Of a DNA stretch of 64,000 bases, positions 24,720 through 34,259 are shown one piece after another. Below the pieces are notes generated by a model. The model was given only the letters and a program-made list of their open reading frames with translations. It made no database searches and was not told the origin of the DNA. The stretch lies in contig CAVRED010000008.1 of assembly GCA_963719975.1 (NCBI GenBank), positions 62,001 to 126,000 on the forward strand, written 5' to 3'. The position numbers and the translations under genes are program-made. Numbering within the stretch: position 1 is the stretch's first letter; each line of letters begins with the position of its first letter. Origin of the DNA: Poindextera sp963719975. GTDB lineage: Bacteria; Pseudomonadota; Alphaproteobacteria; Caulobacterales; Caulobacteraceae.

Positions 24720-26979
24720 TCAGACCAGCTCCGGCAGGAACGGCAGCACCTTGTCCGGCGTGATCGGGTAGTCGCGGATGCGGGCGCCGCAGGCGTTGTA
24801 GACGGCGTTCGCCACCGCCGCCCCGGCGCCGCAGATGCCCACCTCGCCGACGCCCTTGATCCCGAGGGGGTTGGCCTTGTCGTCCACCTCCGGCAGGAAA
24901 TAGGCGTCGAGGTCGACGATGTCGGCGTGCACGGGCGCGAGATAGCCGCCGAGGTCCTGGTTGATCAGGCTGCCGTAGCGCGGATCGATGGCGTTCGAAC
25001 TCGCTCAGAGCCGCGCCCACCCCCCAGATCATGCCGCCGGTGATCTGGCTGCGCGCGGTCTTGGCGTTCAGGATGCGGCCGCAGGCGAAGGCGCCCAGCA
25101 TGCGGCGCAAGCGGACCTCGCCAGAGACGATGTTCACCCCGACCTCGACGAAGTGGGCGCCATAGGCGTGCTGGGAGAAGCTGCGCGACTCCGCGACCGG
25201 CGTCGAATCCCCCTCGACCTCGACGCCGGCGGGCTGAAGGCGTGAGACCAGGCTCGCCAACGTCTCCGACTTGTTGGAGGCGGTGATCAGCCCGTCACGG
25301 AAGTCGATGTCCTCGACTGGCGCGCCGTAGAGCGGTGAGGCCAGATCGCCCGCGGCCATGCCGGCCAGGGTCTTCCGCATCACCATCCCGGTTTCGTAGA
25401 CCGCCGAGCCGGCGCTGGCCGCGCCGAACTGGCCGCCGGAACCGGGCGCCGGCGCGAAGCCGGAATCGCCGATCTCGACCACCACCTGCTCCAGCGGCAC
25501 GCCCATGGTCTCGGCGGTGATCTGGGCGATGATGGTGTAGGAGCCGGTGCCGATGTCGGTCATGCCCTGGCGCACGATCACCCGCCCGTCGGCCTCGACG
25601 CGGATCGCGGCCTTCGCCGGCAGGAGGAAGTTGCCGCGGATCGCGGCGGCCATGCCCATGCCGACCAGCCATTCGCCGTCGCGCGCCTGGCCCGGTTCCG
25701 GGTTGCGCTTGTCCCAGCCGAAGCGCTTGGCGCCGTCGGTCATGCACTCAACCAGCTGGCGCGCGGAATGCGGCGCGCCGGTCTCGGGGTGGGCGTCCGG
25801 TTCGTTGCGAATACGCAGCTCGATCGGATCGAGGCCAAGCTGTTCGGCGAGCTCGTCCATGGCGCATTCCAGGCTGAGCATGCCGGGCGCTTCGCCCGGC
25901 GCGCGCATGGCGCTGGCCACGGGGAAGTCGACCCGCTGGAGGAAGTGGCCGGTGAGGCGGTTCGGCGCGGCATAAAGCGCGCGCGAGAAGTTGGCCGCCC
26001 GCTCGACGAACGGCGAGTGCTTGGCGCAGTGGGTGGTGGCCTGCAGCGCGAACGCCGAGAGTCGCCCGTCGCGGCCCGCGCCGAGGCGCACGCGCTGGAC
26101 GGTCGCAGGCCGGTGCACGGTGGCGAGGAACATCTGCTGGCGGGTCAGCGCGATCTTCACCGGCTGCTGCAGGTCGCGGGCCGCGAGGGCCGCCAGCTCG
26201 AGGTCCTCGTAGGTCGAACCCTTGCCGCCGAAGCCGCCGCCGATGTAGCGCGACAGCACATGCACCTTGCTCCGGTGGATCTGCAGCGTCTCGGCCAGGA
26301 GGTGCTGAGGGGGCTTGAGCATCTGCACCGAGGTGTGGACGACGAGCTCGTCGCCGTTCCACCAGGCCGTGGTGGCGCAGGGCTCCATCTGGCAGTGGTT
26401 CTGGATCGGGGTCGTGTAGGTGAGGTCGATCTGCACCGGCGCGGCGTCGAACGCGCCTTCAAAGTCGCCGGTGCGCGCCTCGTCGTTGGGCACGGCCTCG
26501 GCCTTGCCCGGATCGAACACGAACTCGCCGGCCGAGGACTCGTAGCGCACACGGATCAGGTCTGCGGCGGCCTGGGCGTTCTCCAGCGTGTCGGCGGCGA
26601 CGAAGGCGACCGGCTGGCCGAAGAAGGCGATGTCGGCGGTGGCGAACACCGGCTTGGCCGCGGCCTGGCTGCCGACGTAGCTGCGCGCGCCCTTCTCGGC
26701 CTGGCCGGGCGGCGGGTTGAAGGCGTGCCAGATCAGCTGGACGCCGGGCGAGGCGCGCGCGGCCGCATCGTCGACGCCGCTCACGCGGCCGGTGGCGATC
26801 TCGGCCCCGATGACGACGCCGTAGACGGGCGGCGCCGGTGTTTCGACCTCGTAGGCGTAGGGCGCGGTCCCGGTGACCTTGAGCGGCCCTTCGTAGCGGT
26901 CGACAGCGCGGCCGATGACGCCGGAGCGGTTGCGGCTGATCGGGTTGGGCGCGGCGTAGTCTTCCAGCGTCGTCGACAT
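24720..26979 (-). CDS. paoC: Molybdenum aldehyde oxidoreductase, large (Moco) subunit PaoC-like (one frameshift)
   Basis: This molybdopterin-binding subunit of the xanthine oxidase family is about 752 residues. Hallmarks are YIGGGFGGKG, AMRAPGEAPGM, GSGGQFGAASAG and the C-terminal IKGVGEVGICG, which holds the catalytic Glu. The last 90 residues are out of frame after GVGAALSEFE; one extra base near 24993-25005 explains this (3n+1). ATG 26979 overlaps the stop of the FAD subunit by one base (TGATG). Together with the next two genes it would oxidise aldehydes to acids in the periplasm or cytosol. The small subunit lacks an evident Tat signal, so a cytosolic location is possible. Confidence 0.9.
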
Positions 26980-27917
26980 CAGGCGGACGGGTCCTTCAGC
27001 GCCGCCGTGATCAACCGGCGGGTCAGGTGGATCTTGAAGTCGGAGCCGCCATGGCCCCTGGCGTCGGCGAGTTCGACCTCGGCGGCGGCGACGGGCGGGG
27101 CGCCGGCGGCGAGCGCGGCCTCGGCCCGGTGCGCGCGCCACGGCTTCAGCGCCACGCAGCCGAGCGCGATCGCATCGCCGGCGACGGCGACGCTGGCCAG
27201 GCCGCCGGAGTAGGCGGCGCGGTCGCGCACCTTGCGATAGCCCTGCCGCCCCTTCGGCGGCGGCGGCAAGACGACGGCGGTGATCAGCTCGCCTTGCACG
27301 AGACTGGTCTCCTGTTCCGGATGCTCGCCGGGCAGGCGATGCAGCTCGTCGATCGGAATGGCGCGCTCGGCGCCGTCGGGCCCGACCGTCTCGACCATCG
27401 CCTCGAGCGCGCTCAGCGCGACAGCCATGTCGGAGGGGTGGGTGGCGATGCAGGCCTCGCTCCAGCCCAGGATGGCGCTCATGCGGCCAAGCCCGCCCAG
27501 CGCCGCGCACCCGGCCCCCGGCTCGCGTTTGTTGCAGGGTTTGGCGGTGTCGTAGAAGTAGGGGCAGCGCGTGCGCTGCAAGAGATTGCCGCCGGTCGTG
27601 GCCTTGTTGCGCAGCTGCGGCGAGCCGCCGGCGAGCAGCGCCTGGGCCAGCACCGGGTAGCCGCGCCGGACGCGCGCGTCAGCCGCCACTTCGCTCGCCG
27701 TCGCCATCGCCCCGATGCGCAGGCCGCCGCCCGCCGCCGCGATCTCGCCCAGCGGAAGGCGGCCGATGTCGATGACGTGCCCCGGCCGCTCGATCTCGAG
27801 CTTCATCAGGTCGAGCAGGTTGGTGCCGCCGGCGAGGAACCTCGCGCCCGCCTGTTCGGCGGCCGCCCTTGCCGCCTCGGCCGGGCTGGTCGCGCGCGTG
27901 TAGCTGAACGGCCTCAT
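26979..27917 (-). CDS. paoB: Molybdenum aldehyde oxidoreductase, FAD subunit PaoB-like
   Basis: This 312-residue FAD-binding subunit opens MRPFSYTRATSPAEAARAA. FAD loops are ARFLAGGTNLLDLMKL and GGSPQLRNKATTGGNLLQ. The segment TRCPYFYDTAKPCNKREPG, continuing to GCAAL, has the cysteine spacing of the extra [4Fe-4S] cluster that sets PaoB apart from other xanthine-oxidase-family FAD subunits. It starts within the stop of the iron-sulfur gene (ATGA) and ends within the start of the Moco gene, so the three are coupled. The cluster cysteines make the PaoABC assignment firmer than generic CoxM. Confidence 0.9.
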   Translation of the reverse strand: MRPFSYTRATSPAEAARAAAEQAGARFLAGGTNLLDLMKLEIERPGHVIDIGRLPLGEIAAAGGGLRIGAMATASEVAADARVRRGYPVLAQALLAGGSPQLRNKATTGGNLLQRTRCPYFYDTAKPCNKREPGAGCAALGGLGRMSAILGWSEACIATHPSDMAVALSALEAMVETVGPDGAERAIPIDELHRLPGEHPEQETSLVQGELITAVVLPPPPKGRQGYRKVRDRAAYSGGLASVAVAGDAIALGCVALKPWRAHRAEAALAAGAPPVAAAEVELADARGHGGSDFKIHLTRRLITAALKDPSA

Positions 27918-28447
27918 GCCGGCCCCGCCACGTCGCGGATCGCGTCGAGGATCTGCGGATAGGCCGAGCAGCGGCAGATGTTGCCGCTCATCCGCTCGCG
28001 GATCTCGGCGTCGCTCAGCGTAACCGGCGCCGTCAGATCGGCGGTCGCCGCGCTGGGCCAGCCCTTGGCCGCCTCGTCGAGCAGGCCGGCGGCCGAGCAG
28101 ATCTGGCCGGGGGTGCAATAGCCGCACTGGAAGGCGTCGCGATCGAGGAAGGCCCGCTGCAGCGCGGCGAGCCGGTCGGGCGTCCCGATGCCCTCGATGG
28201 TCGTCACCTCATCGCCGTCGTGCATGACGACCAGCGACAGGCAGGCGTTGATGCGCACGCCATTCACCAGGACGGTGCAGGCGCCGCACTGGCCGTGGTC
28301 GCAACCCTTCTTCGACCCCTTGAGGTTCAGGTGCTCGCGAAGGGCGTCGAGCAGGGTGGTGCGGACGTCGAGGGTGAGCGCGTGGCTTGTCCCGTTCACG
28401 GTCAAGCGGATCGGGGCGGCCTGAGCCCCCGCGGATGTCGTTGCCAT
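27914..28447 (-). CDS. paoA: Molybdenum aldehyde oxidoreductase, [2Fe-2S] subunit PaoA-like
   Basis: This 177-residue subunit has two [2Fe-2S] sites: a plant-ferredoxin-type N-terminal cluster (KGCDHGQCGACTVLVNG and later NAC) and a C-terminal helical cluster (QCGYCTPGQ and GNICRCSAYPQI). It passes electrons from Moco to FAD. It is first in the operon, starting at ATG 28447. Escherichia coli PaoA has a longer N-terminus with a twin-arginine signal; here only about 12 residues precede the ferredoxin fold, so no export signal is visible. The divergent MFS gene shares the 125-base upstream region. Confidence 0.92.
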   Translation of the reverse strand: MATTSAGAQAAPIRLTVNGTSHALTLDVRTTLLDALREHLNLKGSKKGCDHGQCGACTVLVNGVRINACLSLVVMHDGDEVTTIEGIGTPDRLAALQRAFLDRDAFQCGYCTPGQICSAAGLLDEAAKGWPSAATADLTAPVTLSDAEIRERMSGNICRCSAYPQILDAIRDVAGPA

Positions 28448-28572
28448 TGCTGTTGAGAGACTCTTCGAGGCGGCCGTGAACTTGACGGCCGCCTATCATC
28501 AAGCCATCGCCGGTGCGGGACAAGCGCGCGCGGGCCGTTTCGGCCAAAGAAATCGCGCTATCGGGAGGGTGC

Positions 28573-29850
28573 GTGGCAGCGGAGCGTAACGAAGCCGGCG
28601 CCTGGTCGGTGGTCCGCGTGGCCAGCGGCAACTTCCTGGAGATGTACGACCTGCAGGTGTCCGGCTACTACGCCGCCGCCATCGGGGCGACCTTCTTCCC
28701 GAGCCGCGATCCCTTCGTCTCGGTGATGGCTGCGTTCGTGGCGTTCGGCGTGGCGTATCTGATGCGGCCGCTGGGGGCCGTCGTGCTTGGCGCCTACGCC
28801 GATCGGCATGGCCGCCGCGCCGGGCTCTTGCTGACGCTGACCCTCATGGCCGTCGGAATCGTCACGCTGACGCTGATGCCGGGCTATGCCGTGCTCGGCC
28901 TGCTCGCGCCGGTCGCCGTGCTGGCTGGGCGGCTGCTGCAGGGATTCTCAGCTGGCATGGAGCTGGGCGGGGTCTCGGTCTACCTGGCCGAGATCGCCCC
29001 GCCGGGGCGGCGCGGCTTCTACACGTCTTGGCAGTCGGCGAGCCAGCAGGTGGCTGTCGTGCTATCGGCCGCGCTGGGCGTTCTGCTCGCCAACCGGCTG
29101 TCCCCAGCCGCGATGACCGCGTGGGGCTGGCGCATCCCGCTGGCCGTCGGCTGCCTGATCGTGCCGGTGCTGCTGATGCTTCGTCGTTCCCTGCCCGAGA
29201 CACGCGCTTTCGCAGAGCGCGCCCACCGGCCCGGCTGGCGCGAGATCTTCGCAAGCCTCGCCGCACACTGGCGGCGGATCGGGATCGGCGTCCTGATGAC
29301 GATGCTGACGACAGTCACCTTCTACATGATCACCGTCTACACCCCGACGTTCGGGACCCAGGTCTTGCACCTGCCCGCTCAACCGGTCTTCGTCGTGACG
29401 GCGGCTGTCGGCGTCTCCAACTTCGTCTGGCTGCCGGTGATGGGCGCGGTCTCGGACCGGGTCGGGCGCAAGCGCGTGTTGCTGTCGACCGGCGCGCTGA
29501 TGCTCGCCTTCGCCATCCCGGTCATGCTGTGGCTCGCGCAGGCGCCTTCGTTCGGGCGGCTGCTCGCGGTCGAGCTCTTCTTTTCTTTCGTGTTCGGAAG
29601 CTACAACGGTGCGCTCGTCGCCTACCTCACCGAGATCATGCCGCTCCACCTGCGCGCATCCGGCTTCTCGCTGGCCTTCTCAGGCGCCGCGGCGCTGTTC
29701 GGCGGCTTCACACCGACAATCGCGCACCTGCTCGTGCAGGCGACGGGCAACAAGGCCGCGCCCGCGCTCTGGCTGACCGTTGCGGCGGTCGTGAGTCTGA
29801 TCGCCGTCTTGCTGGCCAGCCCAGCGCCTTCGCCGGCCGACGCCGACTAG
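28573..29850 (+). CDS. MFS transporter, metabolite:H+ symporter (MHS) type
   Basis: This 12-helix inner-membrane transporter is about 425 residues. The start is placed at GTG 28573, behind GGGAGGG; GTG 28513, twenty codons earlier, is the alternative. Family features are GNFLEMYDLQVSGYYAAAIG, LGAYADRHGRRAGLLLTLTL, RLLQGFSAGMELGGVSVYLA and AVSDRVGRKRVLL. The combination is typical of the citrate/tricarballylate branch of the MHS family, so a di- or tricarboxylate is a fair guess. It is divergent from paoABC, and the two might share control. Its TAG overlaps the convergent ABC exporter stop in CTAG. Confidence 0.88.
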   Translation: MAAERNEAGAWSVVRVASGNFLEMYDLQVSGYYAAAIGATFFPSRDPFVSVMAAFVAFGVAYLMRPLGAVVLGAYADRHGRRAGLLLTLTLMAVGIVTLTLMPGYAVLGLLAPVAVLAGRLLQGFSAGMELGGVSVYLAEIAPPGRRGFYTSWQSASQQVAVVLSAALGVLLANRLSPAAMTAWGWRIPLAVGCLIVPVLLMLRRSLPETRAFAERAHRPGWREIFASLAAHWRRIGIGVLMTMLTTVTFYMITVYTPTFGTQVLHLPAQPVFVVTAAVGVSNFVWLPVMGAVSDRVGRKRVLLSTGALMLAFAIPVMLWLAQAPSFGRLLAVELFFSFVFGSYNGALVAYLTEIMPLHLRASGFSLAFSGAAALFGGFTPTIAHLLVQATGNKAAPALWLTVAAVVSLIAVLLASPAPSPADAD

Positions 29851-31736
29851 GTCTGCAGCGCGAACGCGCGGTCGGCGCGGTCCTCGCCTTCGCCCGGCAT
29901 GTCGTCGAAGGAACCGTGGCTGGAGGCGTAGAGGCTGGCGTAGAGACCGTTCTGCTTCATCAGCGCGTCGTGCGGTCCCTGCTCGACGATCTTGCCATGC
30001 TGCAGGACGATGATGTCGTCGGCGTCGCGCACGGTCGCCAGCCGGTGGGCGATGACCAGGCAGGTGCGGCCGGTCATCAACACCTTGAGCGCCCGCTGGA
30101 TCTCGAGCTCGGTGAAGGAGTCGATGTTGGCCGTGGCCTCGTCGAGGATGAGGATCTGCGGGTTGATGACCAGGGCGCGGGCGAAGGAGAGCAGCTGCCG
30201 CTGGCCGAGCGAGATGTTGCGCCCGCGCTGGCCGAGCGGCGTCGCGTAGCCCTGCGGCCACCGCATGATGAAGTCGTGGGCGCTGACGGCCTTGGCGGCG
30301 GCGACCACCTCGTCGTGGGTGGCGTTGGAGGAGTAGCGGATGTTCTCCTCGATGGTGCCGGTGAACAGGAAGGGCTCCTGCAGCACCATGCCGATCGTTC
30401 GCCCAAGGCTCTCCAGCGTCACGTCGCGCACGTCCTGGCCGCCAACGAGCACGCGTCCCTCGTCCACCTCGTAGAAGCGGCGGACCAGGGAGATGATCGA
30501 GGTCTTGCCGGAGCCGGTCGGTCCGACCAGCGCCACCACTTGCCGGGGCTTCACCTTGAACGTGATGTCCTTCAGCACCGGCCGGTCGGGATAGTAGCCG
30601 AAGGTCACGTGGTCGAACTCGACGGTGGGCTCGATGTCGTGCAGCTCGATCGCGTCCGGCTTGTTCTCGATGGTCACCGGCACGTCCAGCACTTCGAAGA
30701 TGCGGTAGCCGGCCGCCATCGCCCGCTGCAGCGCGGTGTACTGCATGGAGAGCATCTGCACCGGCTGGAAGAAGCGCTGGACGAAGATGACGAAGGCGAC
30801 CATGGCGCCGACCTGGATCTGGGCGTTCAGCACCTCCGAACCGCCGACGACGATGATCACCGCCATGGCGAAACCGGTGAGGATGGAGACCGTCGGCGAC
30901 ATCAGCCCGGCCAGCGCCGCGGAGTTGACGGAGGCCTTCATGTTGTCGCGCGCCTTCTCCTCGTAGAGCTCGAAGTTCATCGCCTCGCGCCGGGTCTCCT
31001 GCACCGTGCGCACGCCGGAGATGTTCTCGGCCAGGGCGCCGTTGGCGATCGAGGAGGCGTCGCGGGCGCGGCGGAAGGTGATCTTCGAGTAGGGCAGCCA
31101 GATCGCCCGCACCCCGATCAGCGCCGGGAGCACGAGCAGGGTGAGCAGCCCCAGCTTCCAGTTCAGCCACAGCATCATGAAGACGGTGCCGAACAGGACG
31201 ACGATGTCGCCGAGGGTCGAGGTCGTGCTCTCGAGGAAGTCCTGCAGCGCGTTCACGTCGCCCTGCAGCCGGGCCATGATCCGGCCGACGTGGGTCTTGT
31301 CCATGAACGACAGCGAGACGACCTGGAAGTGGTCGAACATCGCCCGTCGGACGTCGAAGATGACCTTCTGCGCCAGTCGCGTGCTCATCCACTGCGAGAG
31401 CAGCGAGGTGATGGTGAAGACCACGACCGAGGCCAGGAACTCGATCACCACCACGTCGATGCGGTGCGGGTTCATGTGCACGGTGGTGGCCGCGCTGACC
31501 GCCTGACCGATCATCAGGGGCTGGATCAGCTGCGCGATGGCCGAGACCACGGTCGCGACCAGGGCGCCGATCAGGAATCGCGGATGCGGTTTCAGGAAGG
31601 CGGAGAACCGGCGCACGATCCGCGTATCGAACGCCATGAAGATTTCTTCGGCCTCGTTGCTGCCGAGGTTGGCGTTCCGCTTGCGCGGCGGCGGGGCGGG
31701 CATGGGCGCCTCGCGATCAAAGGCGAAGTCGCTCAT
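29847..31736 (-). CDS. ABC exporter half-transporter, consensus ATPase subunit
   Basis: This 629-residue half-transporter has an N-terminal six-helix membrane domain (about residues 40-340) and a C-terminal ATPase. Motifs are Walker A GPTGSGKT, signature ISLGQRQ (non-canonical), Walker B ILILDEATANID with the catalytic Glu, and H-loop IAHR. The partner gene just upstream has the reverse pattern, so together they form a heterodimer like TM287/288, with one working and one degenerate ATP site. ATG 31736 lies 70 bases after the partner stop. The substrate is unknown; relatives export drugs or lipids. Confidence 0.93.
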   Translation of the reverse strand: MSDFAFDREAPMPAPPPRKRNANLGSNEAEEIFMAFDTRIVRRFSAFLKPHPRFLIGALVATVVSAIAQLIQPLMIGQAVSAATTVHMNPHRIDVVVIEFLASVVVFTITSLLSQWMSTRLAQKVIFDVRRAMFDHFQVVSLSFMDKTHVGRIMARLQGDVNALQDFLESTTSTLGDIVVLFGTVFMMLWLNWKLGLLTLLVLPALIGVRAIWLPYSKITFRRARDASSIANGALAENISGVRTVQETRREAMNFELYEEKARDNMKASVNSAALAGLMSPTVSILTGFAMAVIIVVGGSEVLNAQIQVGAMVAFVIFVQRFFQPVQMLSMQYTALQRAMAAGYRIFEVLDVPVTIENKPDAIELHDIEPTVEFDHVTFGYYPDRPVLKDITFKVKPRQVVALVGPTGSGKTSIISLVRRFYEVDEGRVLVGGQDVRDVTLESLGRTIGMVLQEPFLFTGTIEENIRYSSNATHDEVVAAAKAVSAHDFIMRWPQGYATPLGQRGRNISLGQRQLLSFARALVINPQILILDEATANIDSFTELEIQRALKVLMTGRTCLVIAHRLATVRDADDIIVLQHGKIVEQGPHDALMKQNGLYASLYASSHGSFDDMPGEGEDRADRAFALQT

Positions 31737-31806
31737 CCGCCTACGCCCCTGACGGAGCTTCGGCGCGACGGGCCTGCCGCGGCGAAGCACGAAGTGCGAA
31801 GACGGT

Positions 31807-33735
31807 TCATTCCGCGGCCTCCGTCACGCGGCGCTTGATCCTGGCGTCGTGGATCGAGAGGCCCTGCTCGGTGCGGGTCTGCAGCTGGTAGAGGTCGTAG
31901 TACTCGCCCTTCTGCGCCAGTAGCTCGGCGTGGGTCCCGCGCTCGACGATGCGGCCTTCCTCGAGGACGATGATCTCGTCAGCGTGCATCAGCGAGGACA
32001 GCCGGTGGGCGATGATGATGGTCGCCTTGGTGCGGGTCGCCTCGGCCAGGGCGTCGCGAACGCGCTTTTCGGTCACCGCGTCGATCGCCGCGGTGGAGTC
32101 GTCGAAGATCATGATCCCCGGGCCAGGAACGACGCCGCGGGCGATGGACATGCGCTGGCGCTGGCCGCCGGAGAGGGCCACGCCCCGCTCGCCGACCCGC
32201 GTGCCGTACTTCAGGGGCAGGTGGTCGATGTAGTCGTGCAGCTGCGCGGTCTTGGTCGCGCCGACGATGCGCACCTCTTCCGCCCATGGGTCGGCGTAGG
32301 CGACGTTGTTCGTCACCGTGGAGTCGAACAGGAAGGCCTCCTGCTGCACGAGCCCGACGTATTCGCGCAACGAGGCCAGCGTCACGTCGCGGATGTCGAC
32401 ATCGTCGATGGTGATGCGCCCGCCGCCGACGTCGTAGAAGCGCGGCACGAGGTTGGCGATGGTCGACTTGCCCGAGCCCGGCGAACCGACGATGCCCAGC
32501 GCCTGACCCTGGCGGACCTCAAAGCTGATGTCGTGCAGGATCGGCTTGCCTGGGTCATAGCCGAAGTCCACGTGCTCGAAGCGCAACGTGCCGGCCGTCG
32601 GCGCCAGAGGCTTCGCGCCGGGCTTGTCGTCGATCAGCGGCTTAAGGTCGAGGATCTCGAACAGGCGCGAGCCGCAGGTCGTCGCCCGGGCCGCCGACAT
32701 CACGATCATGATCACCTGCCTGACCGGTCCCTGCAGGATGGTGAGGTAGAGGATGAACGCCGCCATGACGCCCGGCGTCATCTTGCCGTCGGCGACCTTG
32801 TGCCCCCCGTACCAGAGCACCAGCGCCATCGAGACGTAGAAGGCGAGCGTGGTCGTTCGCATGGCGCGCATGCGCAGGATGATGCGCTGGTAGGCCTGGC
32901 GCAGCGCCTCGCTGGCCGCCCTGTCGAACTTGGCCAGCTCGAAGGTGCGCGAGGCGAACGAGCGCACGACGCGGATGCCCTGCAGGTTCTCTTCCATGGT
33001 GAGCGTCAAGACGCTCATCAGGGTCTGCACCCGCATCCAGGCGATGCGCAGCAGAAAGCCCACGCGCGCCAGCGTGAAAATGCTCACCGGCACGAAGGCG
33101 AGCGCCAGCAGCGCCATGATCGGGTCGGCGGCGAACATCATCCAGGTCGCGACCACGACCAGAAGGACGAGGGTCAGCGACATCATCATCCCGTTCTGGA
33201 TGAACATGCGCGTGCCCTCGAGGTCGATCATGCCCCGGGTGATCAGGTCGCCGGAGTGGATCTTGTCGTGGAAGCCGAACGAAAGGCGTTGCAGCTGGCG
33301 GAAGTAGTCCAGGCGAAGCTTGTAGGCGACCTTCTGGCTGACCCATTCCGCCTGGAAGCCGCTGAGACCCGTCAAGATGCCCTGGACGATGCCGACGCCG
33401 ATCACCAGCGCGGCGCCGACCCACAGCGCATTCAGCGCCGAGCCGTGCATCGCCGCCTGCGCGGCGGCGCTTGCGTGGGCGGTCTGCGCCCGGTCCAGCG
33501 CGACCAGGCGGTCCCGCACCTGGTCGACGGCGTGGCCGAAGATGCGCGGCTGGAGCAGGCTCGCCACCGCCGAGCCCAGTGAACAGCCCACCGCCAGCAA
33601 CACCTGCAGCGGATCGGTCTTCCAGCCCATGAGCACGATGCGCCGCAGGATGTGCGGCATGGCCTTCACGTCGATCTCGGGACGCAAAGCCTCACTAACC
33701 GACGCGCTAAGGGGCGCGCCCTGGGAATCAGACAT
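31807..33735 (-). CDS. ABC exporter half-transporter, degenerate ATPase subunit
   Basis: This 642-residue half-transporter is transcribed just ahead of its partner. The membrane domain spans about residues 40-350 and the ATPase follows: Walker A GSPGSGKS, canonical signature ALSGGQRQR, Walker B IMIFDDSTAAID and H-loop IAHR. The Walker B catalytic Glu is Asp, the mark of the degenerate site in heterodimeric exporters. Start ATG 33735 (MSDSQGAPLSAS). No regulator is adjacent. The divergent VOC gene starts 158 bases away. Confidence 0.93.
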   Translation of the reverse strand: MSDSQGAPLSASVSEALRPEIDVKAMPHILRRIVLMGWKTDPLQVLLAVGCSLGSAVASLLQPRIFGHAVDQVRDRLVALDRAQTAHASAAAQAAMHGSALNALWVGAALVIGVGIVQGILTGLSGFQAEWVSQKVAYKLRLDYFRQLQRLSFGFHDKIHSGDLITRGMIDLEGTRMFIQNGMMMSLTLVLLVVVATWMMFAADPIMALLALAFVPVSIFTLARVGFLLRIAWMRVQTLMSVLTLTMEENLQGIRVVRSFASRTFELAKFDRAASEALRQAYQRIILRMRAMRTTTLAFYVSMALVLWYGGHKVADGKMTPGVMAAFILYLTILQGPVRQVIMIVMSAARATTCGSRLFEILDLKPLIDDKPGAKPLAPTAGTLRFEHVDFGYDPGKPILHDISFEVRQGQALGIVGSPGSGKSTIANLVPRFYDVGGGRITIDDVDIRDVTLASLREYVGLVQQEAFLFDSTVTNNVAYADPWAEEVRIVGATKTAQLHDYIDHLPLKYGTRVGERGVALSGGQRQRMSIARGVVPGPGIMIFDDSTAAIDAVTEKRVRDALAEATRTKATIIIAHRLSSLMHADEIIVLEEGRIVERGTHAELLAQKGEYYDLYQLQTRTEQGLSIHDARIKRRVTEAAE

Positions 33736-33893
33736 CGAAAAATCCGTCTTCGGTAATGGCCTTATTGTGGACCGGCTTGCCGTGGGGTGCAAATCGGCGC
33801 GAGGCGCTTCCCAACGCGGGACCCGGCATTCTAGAACGCCCTCTTGCGCCTTGACCGGCGCGGCTTGAACACACGCATGAGGAGAGGCCCGAC

Positions 33894-34259
33894 ATGATCG
33901 GTTACGCCACCATCGGCAGCAACGACCTGGAGAAGGCGAAGGGGTTCTACGACGTGGTGTTGCAGCCGCTCGGCGGCCGGCGGGCCTTCGCCAGCGACCG
34001 CATGCAGGGGTATGCCGGCGCGGCCGGCGCCATGCTGGCGGTCTGCACCCCCTATGACGGCGAAGCCGCCCAGCCCGGCAACGGCAACATGGTGGCGCTG
34101 TCCTCGCCGTCGACGGAGCTGGTCGACCAGACCTATGCGCTGGCGCTGAAGAACGGCGGCTCGGACGAGGGCGCCCCGGGCGCGCGTTCGGACAGCTTCT
34201 ACGGCGCCTACTTCCGCGACCTCGACGGCAACAAGGTCTGCATCTTCAAGATGGGCTGA
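33894..34259 (+). CDS. VOC/glyoxalase-fold protein
   Basis: This is a single-domain VOC protein of 121 residues. AGGAGAGG precedes ATG 33894. The opening MIGYATIGSNDLEKAKGFY and the closing YFRDLDGNKVCIFKMG are the two halves of the paired beta-alpha-beta-beta-beta motif. Metal-ligand positions are incomplete (His of motif one is replaced by Ala/Thr), so catalysis as glyoxalase I is unlikely. It may be a binding or resistance-type member. Its TGA overlaps the next ATG by one base, coupling it to the kinase. Confidence 0.85.
   Translation: MIGYATIGSNDLEKAKGFYDVVLQPLGGRRAFASDRMQGYAGAAGAMLAVCTPYDGEAAQPGNGNMVALSSPSTELVDQTYALALKNGGSDEGAPGARSDSFYGAYFRDLDGNKVCIFKMG

Noticed and set aside
29028..31838. 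A 936-residue plus-strand open frame opposite the MFS and ABC genes
   Set aside because: It is Asp/His/Arg-rich antisense of two recognisable transporters, with no domain and no ribosome-binding site.
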